In this document: piece after piece, positions 30,727 to 41,402 of the stretch | How positions within the stretch are numbered: the first letter of the stretch is position 1 | How the letters are laid out: each line of letters begins with the position of its first letter | Assembly: GCA_964020155.1 (NCBI GenBank) | Contig: OZ026561.1 | Coordinates: 2,200,547 to 2,264,546 of the forward strand | Length of the DNA stretch: 64,000 nucleotides | From: Chondrilla cf. caribensis | Lineage: Eukaryota; Porifera; Demospongiae; Chondrillida; Chondrillidae | Direction: 5' to 3' | Translations under genes and position numbers: made by a program | Notes under the pieces: generated by a model | What the model was told of the DNA's origin: nothing | Seen by the model: only the letters and a program-made list of their open reading frames with translations | Databases searched by the model: none

Positions 30727-33700
30727 TCAACCTTGCCAGAAACTCATGCCAGCTGATGTAAGGAACTTGATAATGGACTGGGGGTGAGACCTGATCTGTG
30801 GGTATGCCCCACTTGCATGACCCTCAAAACCATCCGCGGATGCAGCCTACATAAGTTTGAAGAAGCATAATTACTACACTGGTTGGATTTGTAGGTACAT
30901 GCAAGTGCACACTCATCATATATGTAGTATAAATACCTTCACGATGGAAATAAGTCTCAAACAGCAAACAGTCTTAGCATAGTTGTAAGTAGCGTTGTCA
31001 AATACATTTGACAAAAGATTTTTGTAAACAGTTATAAGGTCCTCCTCAGAAACTGGTGGGTAGTCACCTACATAATTATAGAATTACACAATCCAAAGTT
31101 ATGTTGAACATACACATACAGTGAAGTCTTGTATATCTGTCACAATTTGTTTTCCAAAAATATGGTGGAGTAAGGAGCTTGGTGGATTAAATCAATATTA
31201 TATAGTACATGTACTTGTATATTCATTTGGTACTGTTAATTTGTGGTGGATTAAAAGGTTCGGTTGATTAACGAGAATTTACTAATTTTGGAACCACTTA
31301 TTCTGCACAATGCAATTATGAAAATATGAGCAGGAAAGGCAAAATATTGTGGAACATATCTCTGTAAACATGTATGACAGCAGTATTTTAGGTCAAAAGG
31401 ATGTTTAACCAAAACCTAAGCAAGAGGTGTACTGGTTTACCATGATTGCTCCACCCATAATAGACCATGTGCTAAATTGAATATTGTTAGCTTGCATGAG
31501 TACACTACATAGCTAATAATGTGGATGTATTAGAATGTATAAGTCCGACCCAGTTACATACATGGAGCAAGTATCTATGTATGTACATTACCTATCAGAA
31601 GTGGAAGACTCCTTAATCCTGGATAACCATAGTCCTGTGGTCTCAGGAACATCATACAAAGGTAAGCAACATCCACCATTGGATCTCCATTGGTTTTATA
31701 TTTCCAGTCAACAAAGACTTTGACATTGTGCTGTGAAAATGACACATGAACATGCGCAACGTTTGATAGGCTATATAAGCACATAAACCCTACCTGTTGT
31801 ACAACATTCATACCTCTATAGGATACATATACAGGCTTACATACACAGGAATGTCAAAGACAATCTGATCCATATCATACAAATCTAATATCTGATTAAT
31901 TGTTTACAAATTTAATTCTGGAACATTTCCAGCTGTTTTCACTCTGATGTGTATGCATGTATTTTAATTAATGTCAAGAAGTGCACATAAGTCCACCTTG
32001 TATATACGTATACGTACGTAGCTACACAGTTGAAAGCACCCACACGCCAACTTATGTACATGAGATTTGTATAAGGCTTAGATCAAAATGTGTTATACCA
32101 TCAAAGATCAACACAAACACATGGCATAGTGTTACACATGTACATCTGTGAAGTAGGCCTGTATCTGGGGTGTGGGTCAGAATGCACTAACCGAATCATC
32201 AAAAATCACATTAGATATGTCCAAATCTCCGTGTATTACTTCTGCAATGGAAGGAAAGAGAGTTACACATCACATAATTCTTGCAGCAGCTATATATACC
32301 ATTCTTAGAGTCAGACTGATAGGCTCTGTGGATTATATACATTACAGTCCATATCATATATTAATGACTTAGTATTGCATAGTGTTTTAGTGTGTTTGTG
32401 ACTGTGTATGTGTGTACACGTGTAAATGGGTAGAAATATTCATACACTATACGTAAGCATATAAAAACTTTAATTGTCATGTACACGTACAGTGATATAA
32501 GTAGCCAAACTTCAAATTCACTGTAATCCCACAAATACTCACATACTTTGAACATTCCTCACAGGATTTGCACCTTCTACCACTGTGTCAAATAAAGCAT
32601 TTCCAGTTTGAGCATATACAGAACGGCCCAATGCTGCACAATAGTTTTTCTTCCAGGATCTCCTCTACAGAGAATATCATTATTGTCAGTCAACTTTGTA
32701 AAGAATTTAGATTAGAATATATATCATGAAAGAGATCATTTTTGTAGACACACACACCTGCACACTCCAGAATGTGGCACTATCATGTTCAGTACGTTCT
32801 CCTGTTGAAGGATAATACCAGTAGTAATTATGTACCTTGGCAATTGCTGTCATCACCGATATCAAAGCCTTTCTACGACTCCCTAGTGGTATTTCACCAA
32901 CACAGTTATAATTAAGTCCCTACAAGAACAATAATAGGTGATGACATGGGCACATGGCATACTGAATTCATTGATACCAATTATATATAATAATCTATAA
33001 TATAATATACATCAATGTCTGACTTACATACACAAACTCAATGATTATAAATTTTGTCCCAACAACTATCTCCTCAACAGCAGAGCTTTCATAGATAGGA
33101 TTTGGTGCTGGAAAACCTTCATGGCGTTTGAAGTCATTCAGAATGTAGTATTCCTTCTCTACCTGCAAGGTTTGCAAGGTAACAGTATATACATGGACAT
33201 TATGGTTGTGATCTTAGACTCTAGAACCTTGTAAACATATACAACTGAAGATGCCTGAATGATTTCATATCACCCAGGATAATAATATCAAGGCTATAGT
33301 TGGACATGCTCAACATGATATGTACAAGTGCAAACATCAAACACGCATCAAACCACTTCACATGTACATTCGGTTTTGTGTACTGCAAAGTTGTCTGAAC
33401 GTTAGATAATACTCAACACAAGTGCAGTGCATCAGACTCACATTATACCAGGAGTCATTCTGCTTGTTGGCGGGATTGAGCTTCACGACCCAAGACCTTT
33501 CCGTCCATAAGACGGTACTAGTTAGCTTGAAAGTGAGTGCCGGCTTTTTCCCTCTAGATGAATCAACATAAATTCAAGATTAGGGGGGAAGATGGTAACA
33601 CTCAGTTTAACGTAAGTAACTACTTAGTAAACTGTATTTGCTATATAATTGTATAACCTGTGAATGTAGCAGCCTCAAAAAAGCAATCGTTAATACACAT

Positions 33701-34046
33701 GGTACCATTAGGAGTCATGTAGTCGATATGTAGAATGATAGATATGCGTAAATAGCCAATATGATTGTAGACTATTACCAATAATTATTGACAATCTGAA
33801 AGATTCTGACTTTCAGTGATATTAGCATGTTGACACTCATTCTCACATGTATATCAGTAGTTGCAGAACTGCACCCTAGCCTACGGTAACATTTGTCTAG
33901 CTAAAATGACTTATACAAAAGAAGCATTCACAATACCTGCTGAGTGATTTGACTTGAACCTCTGAAGTTATTCCAAGTTTTGTCCTCAATGATCCCAGGC
34001 TTCCTTGAGGATTGGACAGTTCTCTTCTCAGAATATCAATGCTCAT
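30727..34046 (-). CDS. Aminoglycoside phosphotransferase (APH)-fold kinase, ACAD10/11-like
   Basis: Exons 5' to 3': 34046-33937, 33553-33442, 33162-33028, 32919-32758, 32664-32547, 32241-32192, 31730-31592, 31067-30937, 30846-30727. All junctions are in phase; 358 aa. The first ATG (34046) fits the frame. Residues 75-119 hold VEKEYYILNDFKRHEGFPAP and VGTKFIIIEFVY, the hinge region typical of the APH domain of ACAD10/11. The catalytic loop is VIHGDLDISNVIFDD (residues about 214-228; HGDxxxxN with catalytic Asp and metal-binding Asn). The metal Asp is in VFVDWKYKTNGDPMVDVAYL (about 237). Length is usual for a free-standing APH kinase; there is no acyl-CoA dehydrogenase domain. Known relatives phosphorylate small hydroxylated metabolites, and ACAD10/11 act on hydroxyacyl-CoAs. 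The substrate here is not predictable. Confidence 0.85.
31140..31275 (+). repeat. Interspersed repeat, 'gtggattaa' family, copy 2
   Basis: Contains ttttccaaaaatatggtgga, ggtggattaaat and tggtggattaaaaggttcgg in the same order as the copies at 1618-1805 and 44080-44265. It lies in the intron between kinase exons 7 and 8. Confidence 0.45.
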
Positions 34047-34477
34047 CTTCAACAAATGTACACAATGGGTATGGACAGATCTCCCCTTCAAACAATCAGT
34101 ACGTATTAGTTCTGTTCATTGGATGTCAACAGTGGTACTTATGTGCAAGCTTCAAGCCTCAAACTCCGTGGAAAGTGATAATTTTCTTGGTATCTACACC
34201 TATTAGTTACACAATAGCTTATGTATGATGGTTTTATTACTATTTATAGTTTCACTTGGAACATTCTGGAAGATTTCCTGGAATGAACCCAACCAACCCT
34301 GGGCCTGCTCAGGCATGCTTGGGCATGTTTGGACAAGACCCATAATAAATTAATTTATGTCCATGCACGGAGTCTGCATATATTAAGCGCAGCGTGCACG
34401 TCGGTCATTGCATTGTAATTAGCGCCCAGTGTAACGGTAACGCTCCGAGTGCCTTTTATTGCACTGCGAGAGGAGAA
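34047..34477. promoter_or_regulatory. Shared divergent promoter region (APH kinase / TMEM185)
   Basis: 431 bases between divergent start codons. The part next to the TMEM185 start (34385-34475) is richer in CG dinucleotides than its surroundings, as expected for a housekeeping promoter. Inference from orientation and composition. Confidence 0.4.
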
Positions 34478-37400
34478 ATGAATTGTCGAGATGTATTCGT
34501 GAACATAAACGTAGGGTGAGTTAGCCGTCCGTATACAGGTCTCTTCAACTTGACATCACCTTATTTCTAATGTTCAGAAACGTTCTCTTCCGTTGTGAAA
34601 AGGTTAAGGGTCCTTTTGGATCGCAACGAAGTCGATCATCATTTCATTCCCTTGGAAAATATCCAGTAATTGTTCTCTTTTGAAAAATAGATGTGCGCTG
34701 TACGCACTTGATTTGTAATGTTTGGTAGGATATATTTTGATAGTCTGTTAAGCATAGGTGTCAACCTGCTATGCATATCTGCCCATTGCCAGAAGGCCCC
34801 CACCTAGCCGAGTATGTTTTGACAAACTTAGCCATTTTGAGGCCGGATAAAAGAGAAATATGTACTACTATTGCAAGAATATCGTTCTTCCAAAGAACTC
34901 AGCCCTCAGTTTTTGGGAATAAAGAGGTTTAAGGCCACTGAATGGAGGAACCATAGACCATAACAAAGTAATTGAAATAGGGACTGTCCCTTCACAGTAA
35001 GGACAATGGGCTTGGTCATAACACGATCCTATCATTTCCTCTGTTAGACGGGCTCACTTCTGATAGTAATCCATTATATTATGTTGAATAGTACTGGGGG
35101 TTATGACTTTTTCTATACTTTTAAAAGGTTTTGAATGCACTAACCATACAATGGAGATCAATTCGAAATCCTGCACCAAATTGATCTGAAATCCACAATT
35201 ACACATTACAGTAACCTAGTGTACATGCGTATGTAGAATGTGTATGGTACCTACCATGGCTAGTGTATGTACAGTGTGTGGGAGACTCTCTGTCACTACA
35301 GTGGTCAATGTAAGTAATATCTACATCCGACAGGATATTCTTCATCCCTACATGTATGCCTGTTATTGTGAGTGCAGTACTTACATAGTTTTTATTATTG
35401 GTATAAGAGTTGCTATTTACTCTTTTTTGTCTTGTTTGCTTCCCATAGGTCCCTTTTTGTATATGTTTGTATGTTCATTTTCTTCTTGCTGTTGTCCTTG
35501 AGGTTGGACCAAGTGTTTGTGTGCAGCTACGTCATCATATTCATTCCCATTTGGATTTGGAACATCACAACTGTGTCAGGGTTTGTAATAGGCTGTGTAT
35601 TTTGGTGCAAGAAACGAGAAACCTACAGGTACATACGTATGTGTGTGGGCGGATCGGATTGTTGTAATGTAGCTACCCGTAACCTCATCCTGAAGCCTCT
35701 GTAGATGCTGAACTCATATTAAGCCTGACATTACTGGACAAGAAAAATTATTATAGCCTCAATTGCTTACTTTTCTTACAGCTGTAAATCAGTACCAGTA
35801 AAGCAGTACTTCTCATCAAAGTACACTAGTACCTTAACCATTTACATGGGACCAATTGCACTGTTTCCAAAATGTACTCATGATGTGTGTACTATAAAAA
35901 CGGTGTGTAAACTTTTATCTCAATTGTACTGTTCTTTGTTTGTCGTGTAGATTTGACGATGAACATAAAGCTCACTGTGGAGCACTTGTCTACACCTTTG
36001 TATTCCTATCGGTTGTGTTCTTGGGAGAAATGTTGATGGTTGTCAGTGCAGACAACCCTAATCTACCCTGGAGGGCAGCTTTTACTCCTTTTTACCTCTT
36101 AACAATACTTTCGGCTGTAATGATTTGGTGGATGATTTACAAGAAGAGAAGTTGTGAGGTCACTTGTACTGTGTTGGGTGCAGCTGTTTGTACGACTACT
36201 CACACTGTCACGCAGTGTGTAGGAATCCATAGGTGCTGTTGTCTGCCTAATAACTTCCTATATGTATTAACTTTTTGCGACATCCTCTCTGTGTTTTCAT
36301 ATTTAATGTGTGTATGTACATACTGTATACACGCCAATGTTTGTGTTGTATATGTATGTACTGTATGTAATTTTTACAAAATTCATAAATTGTCACTTAT
36401 TTACGAACATAAACAAATCCAAAATTTCTTATTTACATTATATTACACATATTATTAGCTCAAAGATGTGATGGTAAACATTAGCTCAAAGATGTGATGG
36501 TAAACAAAGCTGAAATCCTCTCATTCAACCATTTGCAAAATTCACATAATACAAATATTTGTATGAATAATATTATATTCAATTGATGCTGCAATTTGTA
36601 TTTTATGATTGCATTTCAGTGTTCTTAACATGTAAATAAACTTGTACCTTGTTTGCAGCTTGAGCTCCTATCACTACTGACAAGTCTTCAACTGATCCTG
36701 CTCGGAGTGAGGTTGGATTCTGTTTCATCATGGACATGGGCTGTAAGTAGCTACTTCCTGGATTTCTTTTCCACTGTGGGTGTGATGCTGTAGACTGTGA
36801 GACTGTAATTGTGATATTCCTTACAACACAGTATCCCATATTGATGTCTCCTCTTTGTCTATGATTGTGTTCTTACAGCATCCCTCTATCCTATCATTAT
36901 CATTGTGACCCTGGTACCATGACTTGCTGTGTTTGACTTTGTGTTGTGGTTGCTTAAGAGTCTTGATGGTGTTTGTATGGGTGCTGTCTGTATGGCTCTC
37001 AATTTAATCTACTGTACCTACCCAACCTAGCATACCAATGTATAACATTGTATGGGTGCTGGAAGTCTTTGTAGTACTTGATTGCTTTCTTGTATGGATC
37101 ACAATTTAACTTGTACCAATAACCCTTGCACCAATGAGACATCAACACCTTTTCTCACATTCCTCGCCATAGTATATCATGCCCATATCTGTATCAGTCC
37201 TGTACACTCTATAGCTACATATTTATTGTGTATGCATGTGTACGCAGATATGAATATCCCATGTACGTACATTTGACATCACTTGATTGAGTCACAAATT
37301 GTTTATACTTCCATACAGTAAACTATGGATATACGTATTACTATAAGCAACATATTTTAGTCTGTATTGCTCTCATTGTATTTGCAGGTTACTCTAGTTC

Positions 37401-38204
37401 CCACCTGGCTGGCTCTGATAGCAGTTACTGTTGCACTGATCTTATACAGTATAATTCTTCCTCTTGTGAATTGGGAAACATGGTCCACGGCTGAAAGCAG
37501 TGTCAACAAAATCAGATTTCCATTATTTGTCATCTCTGCGTTGTTAATTATTATATTTTTTATACTTTTTCTGGTGAGTTGTATTCATGGTATATTGGTT
37601 CATAGTGTGTTGTGAGTATGTAGTGGTGATTGTATGCCGACAATACAACTCAACTCCTTACAACATCTTTCTTGTTTTTAACTATTCCTGTTATACCGTA
37701 TAGCGGGAAATTTTCGCGGGACAAAACCTTCGCGGATGGCTCCAAAAATGAATTCACGGATAAAATTTTTGCGGATACTGGCCAGAGTCACGCGACAGAA
37801 CAGCGAGAATGCCTAATTCGTGGATAAAATTTTCGCATGTTAGGCCAACCGCGAAATCCGCGAAAATTTTGTCCTGCGAAAATTTCCCGCTATATGGTAA
37901 TAGTCAGTTTCCTGAATGTTGAGAATCAATACAATTGCTGTGTATGTGAATGTATATACATGTGTTGTTTGAAGAGGTACAACTGTATATGTACTTTGTC
38001 ATCATTTCATTTGATACATGCCTGTTATGTACTTCTCTGACATTTAAACTGTGCGTGTCTTCCCATCTCTTGAAGGTTCTCCTTGTTGTGAGGCTCGACA
38101 GAAATGTTGCCATTCCTTTTAGTGTTATCTTCATCCCCCTTTACTTGACTGTTCTGACTTTAATGAGCAATGAAATCACTCGCAATTGGTCTGGTAACTT
38201 ATGT

Positions 38205-38265
<61 letters not shown>

Positions 38266-39856
38266 TGTGTACATGTGTATGCGTGTGTGTAGCGCTGGGC
38301 GGTATCAAAAAAAATCAGTTTCGGTATATTGCCAACATCATACCACGGTATTACTATGATCACGGTACACTGAGTCTTAAGGTTATAGTTGGGCATTGAA
38401 TTAATTGAATCCTTGATTTAATGATAATGAAATGAAATAACACAAAAACAGCAGTTGTGTACACTACATACGTAAGCACACATATGTAGCTTAGATTAGC
38501 TCAAATTTTTGGCAAGGAACACCAGCTCATCCACCCTCTGTGGCTTCAGTGAGTTTCTGGTGTCTGATACAATATTTCCTCCAGTACTAGACAAGACTCT
38601 CTCCGATGCCACACTAGTTGCACAAATGCAGAGATACTTGCGAGCTAATTTGCTTGAAAGGGGGAACTGTGTTTCTCCACGCTTCCACCAGTTGAGGGGT
38701 GTAGAGTCAATTTCTTGGCATGGAAATGATATGTATCGCTCAATCTCACGCTGGGCTCTGTCAGATGGCACTTGTGATGTAATGGCAGGAGAAGTTCCAA
38801 CATTGGTGCCTAGTATTCGACCAAGGACAGACTTTGTTTTCTTTCTAGGTGGTTCTGAATCTTGTGACTCTGATTCCTGGATTGGTGATTGGGTGTCTTC
38901 CATCATAGCAGCGATTTCTACTAGTTCCTCTTTCACACCATCAATTACAACCTCACGCCTATCCTCAGGTAACTCTGCACATTTAAACCGTGGGTCAATA
39001 AAGCAGCTGACCGTAAGTAGGTGATCAATGCACAGATCATTGTAGCGCTTTGATAGATCCTCACGTATTCGCTGCTTTATGTCAGCAGCGAAATCTGCAT
39101 CATCTTTCCTTAAAGGGCCACTGACATGAAAACACAAGTTGGCCTCATATCACTTTGTTTAGTAGGTAAATACCACAGGTGGTGTTAAAAATCGCAGTTC
39201 TTATCTTAAACGAGAGAAATTTGCAGTTCTTTGCTCGTATCGCCCGTTCACTGATCAAAACTTGAAGTCGACGACGTCGCCATTTGACATTCTCTAATTC
39301 TGTCCAACAATGTATTCCTCCGCATATGCACACTTTTCGCACTCGTAATCATGGCTGTCGCAGCGATAGTTTCGAAGGATTCAGAACACACCATTTCAGG
39401 GCGAAACTTGATATCTCAGGAATATATTATTCAAAATACTGGTGAAACCTTAGAGAATACCATGATATCACGATATCTCGGTATAGAAAAAAGTTAGCCG
39501 GTATCAGAACCGTTCACAAAAATAATACCGCAGTATTACTATATATTTGGTATACCGCCCAGCCCTATGTGTGTGTATGTTAGTGCTGACTAATAGCGAT
39601 TTTGTGACTATCATGATAGTGGGAATGACATAACCAACCCATAATCCTAACCCTAGTACTATGGACTGCCATTGAGTGCTTCCTATTAGCATCCAACCCA
39701 AGTTGTGTTATGCTTTTTTTCGTGGATTTTATAATCCATTATTGGGAAATAATGGATTATAAATATTAATAATACTATATAAAGTGTTACTATCCAATAG
39801 CAAGACTCTTGCTTGAGTGACTATGGTGATAATAAAAAAACAGTAATGCTCAGCCC

Positions 39857-39917
<61 letters not shown>

Positions 39918-40226
39918 GTGTGTGTGTACATGTACATGTGTATGACGTGTGTGCGTGAAAGAAATTTGCAATCACAGTTTACTCAATAATGTCATCGATT
40001 TCTAATAATATTGTCATCTACTAATGTAGGGTGGTTCGGTATGCAGCAGAAGTATGGAGAACTGTTGTTGCAAAAAAGTTCACTAATTCAAGAATTTGTA
40101 AACATTTCATACATGAAGGATGATCTTCTGCCTCCACGACAACCAGAGGATGGAGGTCACAGCACATTCTCTGGAAAGGAACGCCTTGTACTGGGCACCA
40201 TTGAAGACTTGGAATCGCCCGATTGA
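34478..40226 (+). CDS. TMEM185: TMEM185 family multi-pass membrane protein
   Basis: Exons: 34478-34515, 35449-35628, 35951-36158, 36659-36742, 37388-37573, 38076-38202, 40030-40226; all phases agree, 339 aa (human TMEM185A/B are about 350). The start MNCRDVFVNIN parallels the family's N-terminus. LRLD/VRLD boxes occur three times (SLRLDQVFV, GVRLDSVSS, VVRLDRNVA), each opening a loop between membrane segments. Paired motifs IFIPIWIW and IFIPLYLTVLTLM follow. The last exon encodes WFGMQQKYGELLL and NISYM, matching the family's C-terminal amphipathic part, then an acidic tail. About eight hydrophobic segments. The molecular function of the family is not established. Intron 6 (38203-40029) carries a GT tract and a hAT element. 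Confidence 0.93.
36456..36507. repeat. 26-base tandem duplication
   Basis: agctcaaagatgtgatggta occurs twice in direct tandem within TMEM185 intron 3, just after the (non-coding) read-through of exon 3. Confidence 0.85.
37694..37899. mobile_element. MITE with taccgtatagcgggaaattt ends
   Basis: Left end taccgtatagcgggaaattt and right end aaatttcccgctatatggta are inverted repeats with arms of about 35 bases; internal words gcggat and aaaattttcgc recur. About 206 bases, in TMEM185 intron 5. Same end class as 1092-1312. Confidence 0.85.
38203..38290. repeat. (GT)n microsatellite directly at a splice donor
   Basis: The donor of TMEM185 exon 6 reads gtaagtgtgtgtgtgt and runs straight into the GT tract, so the 5' splice site is the first element of a long UG repeat. 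Confidence 0.95.
38290..39567 (-). mobile_element. hAT-superfamily transposon, truncated
   Basis: Ends tagcgctgggcggtat and, reverse complemented, tagggctgggcggtat form the terminal inverted repeats of a hAT element; secondary words ggtat-accg recur inside both ends. About 1278 bases, much shorter than an autonomous hAT, with only the C-terminal transposase part inside. Clear target duplication is hard to judge because both flanks are GT repeats. Located in TMEM185 intron 6, opposite in orientation to the host gene. Confidence 0.88.
38496..39137 (-). pseudogene. hAT transposase C-terminal fragment (dimerisation domain)
   Basis: A 213-codon open frame ends with SVASERVLSSTGGNIVSDTR and RVDELVFLAKNL, the hAT C-terminal dimerisation block. 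Upstream is FIDPRFKCAELPED, the usual 'LDPRFK' motif. A conserved W-W (NWWKRGETQFP) lies between. The N-terminal BED zinc finger and the first catalytic residues are missing. The open length indicates fairly recent activity of the family. Similar to ZBED-type transposases. Confidence 0.85.
39860..39917. repeat. (GT)n microsatellite
   Basis: About 29 GT units in TMEM185 intron 6, downstream of the hAT element. Confidence 0.95.
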
Positions 40227-40399
40227 CGTTTCTGTGGGAAACAGATGCAATTATTGTATCATGTTATGTAGTCTTGCAATGTGTGAAATACGTATGTTGA
40301 GTTATTCAGTTATTATGAATTTTTACACATGCACGTGGATGTACATACGTACGTACCTTAAGCTTCATTTCATATACTTTTTAATAGCCTGCCCATGAT

Positions 40400-41270
40400 A
40401 AGGGAATGAAATATCTCAAATTCAATGCCTTGTACATGTGGTCCAAGGAATGTGAAGGCCTTCTTGCCAGTTGTCTTATTTCTGAATTCGTTCAAGATGT
40501 GTATTATAATTGCTCCCTTGTACAAAAGTTCCACACAACATTGCAATAGTCAAATGACGGAAGTATGCATGTATTATTGAACTGCAACATCACTCTTAAT
40601 TTGGCAGGAACCAGGGCGGATCTGTTGTAGTAGATATTCCTGGATACCTTGGTGGTGACCAGAGCAATGAGATCATCCTATGTCAGGTGAGTTGATGATG
40701 CAGCCGAGGAACTTAAAGCCGGAAACTTGTTCAATATGGGTATTGTTAAGGTGCAAAACAAGTAGAGGGAGTGAATTCTGAGCTTTGTTGTCAGGAGGTT
40801 GAGACAAAGCTTGTTCTGAGTCATTCACTCATGACACTTGGCAAGGGCAGAGGACTTGGTACTGATATGTTGGTACTAATCTGTTTGACTATTGTCAGAA
40901 AGGAGAACTGTGGTAGCTACAGTCTGAACAACAGGCAGAGGCATTATATAGCATGTTCTGAAAACAATTAGGAACAAGAACTGAGCCTTGAAGTACACCA
41001 GCAGTAATTGGCACAGGTTGGGACTTGGTTCCGGCAATAACAGTACACGGGGGACCAATTAGAAAGATACAATAATTGAATTTAAACCACTTAAGGATGG
41101 AGGACACAGAACCATATTGGGATAGTTTGCTAAGTAGCAAGCCATGGTCAACAGAGTCAAAGGCTTCTGACACAATGATTACACAAACAAAGAGGCCTTT
41201 ATACAATGTAGTACTTATATTTACCACTTCCTCCATTCCCTTTGAAGTGATGCAATAAGCATGGATCAAG
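40400..41270 (-). mobile_element. Non-LTR (LINE) reverse-transcriptase relic
   Basis: On the minus strand, 41200-41000 reads SEAFDSVDHGLLLSKLSQYG then ITAGVLQGSVLVP, the finger/palm blocks of a LINE reverse transcriptase. Further on are VSGFKFLGCIINSPD (about 40700) and LPSFDYCNVVWNFC followed by HLERIQ (about 40500), the thumb region. Frames shift and stops interrupt; the YxDD box is not intact. Clade resembles the jockey/CR1 type but this is uncertain. It occupies the space just upstream of the truncated dehydrogenase-like gene. Confidence 0.85.
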
Positions 41271-41402
41271 TGCAGCGCCTGGACCAGCCATCGTAGCGAT
41301 TCTGTGATGTCATTATGACGTCATACACATCAATTACGTCATTTCGGTACTATTTATAGCGTAGTATTAATCTTAGCAGTTATAAAGTGTGAAACTGCAC
41401 AG

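Noticed and set aside
36159..36458. Extension of TMEM185 exon 3 to a stop at 36458
   Set aside because: The family alignment ends at KKRSCE and continues in exon 4 after a gtcact donor; the extension is low-complexity intron.
38509..39024. 171-codon plus-strand open frame in the hAT element
   Set aside because: It is antisense to the clear transposase frame on the minus strand.
40609..40687. Apparent exon bounded by ggcag and cag|gtgagt on the plus strand
   Set aside because: The minus strand here reads as the thumb region of the LINE reverse transcriptase, so the splice-like ends are coincidental.
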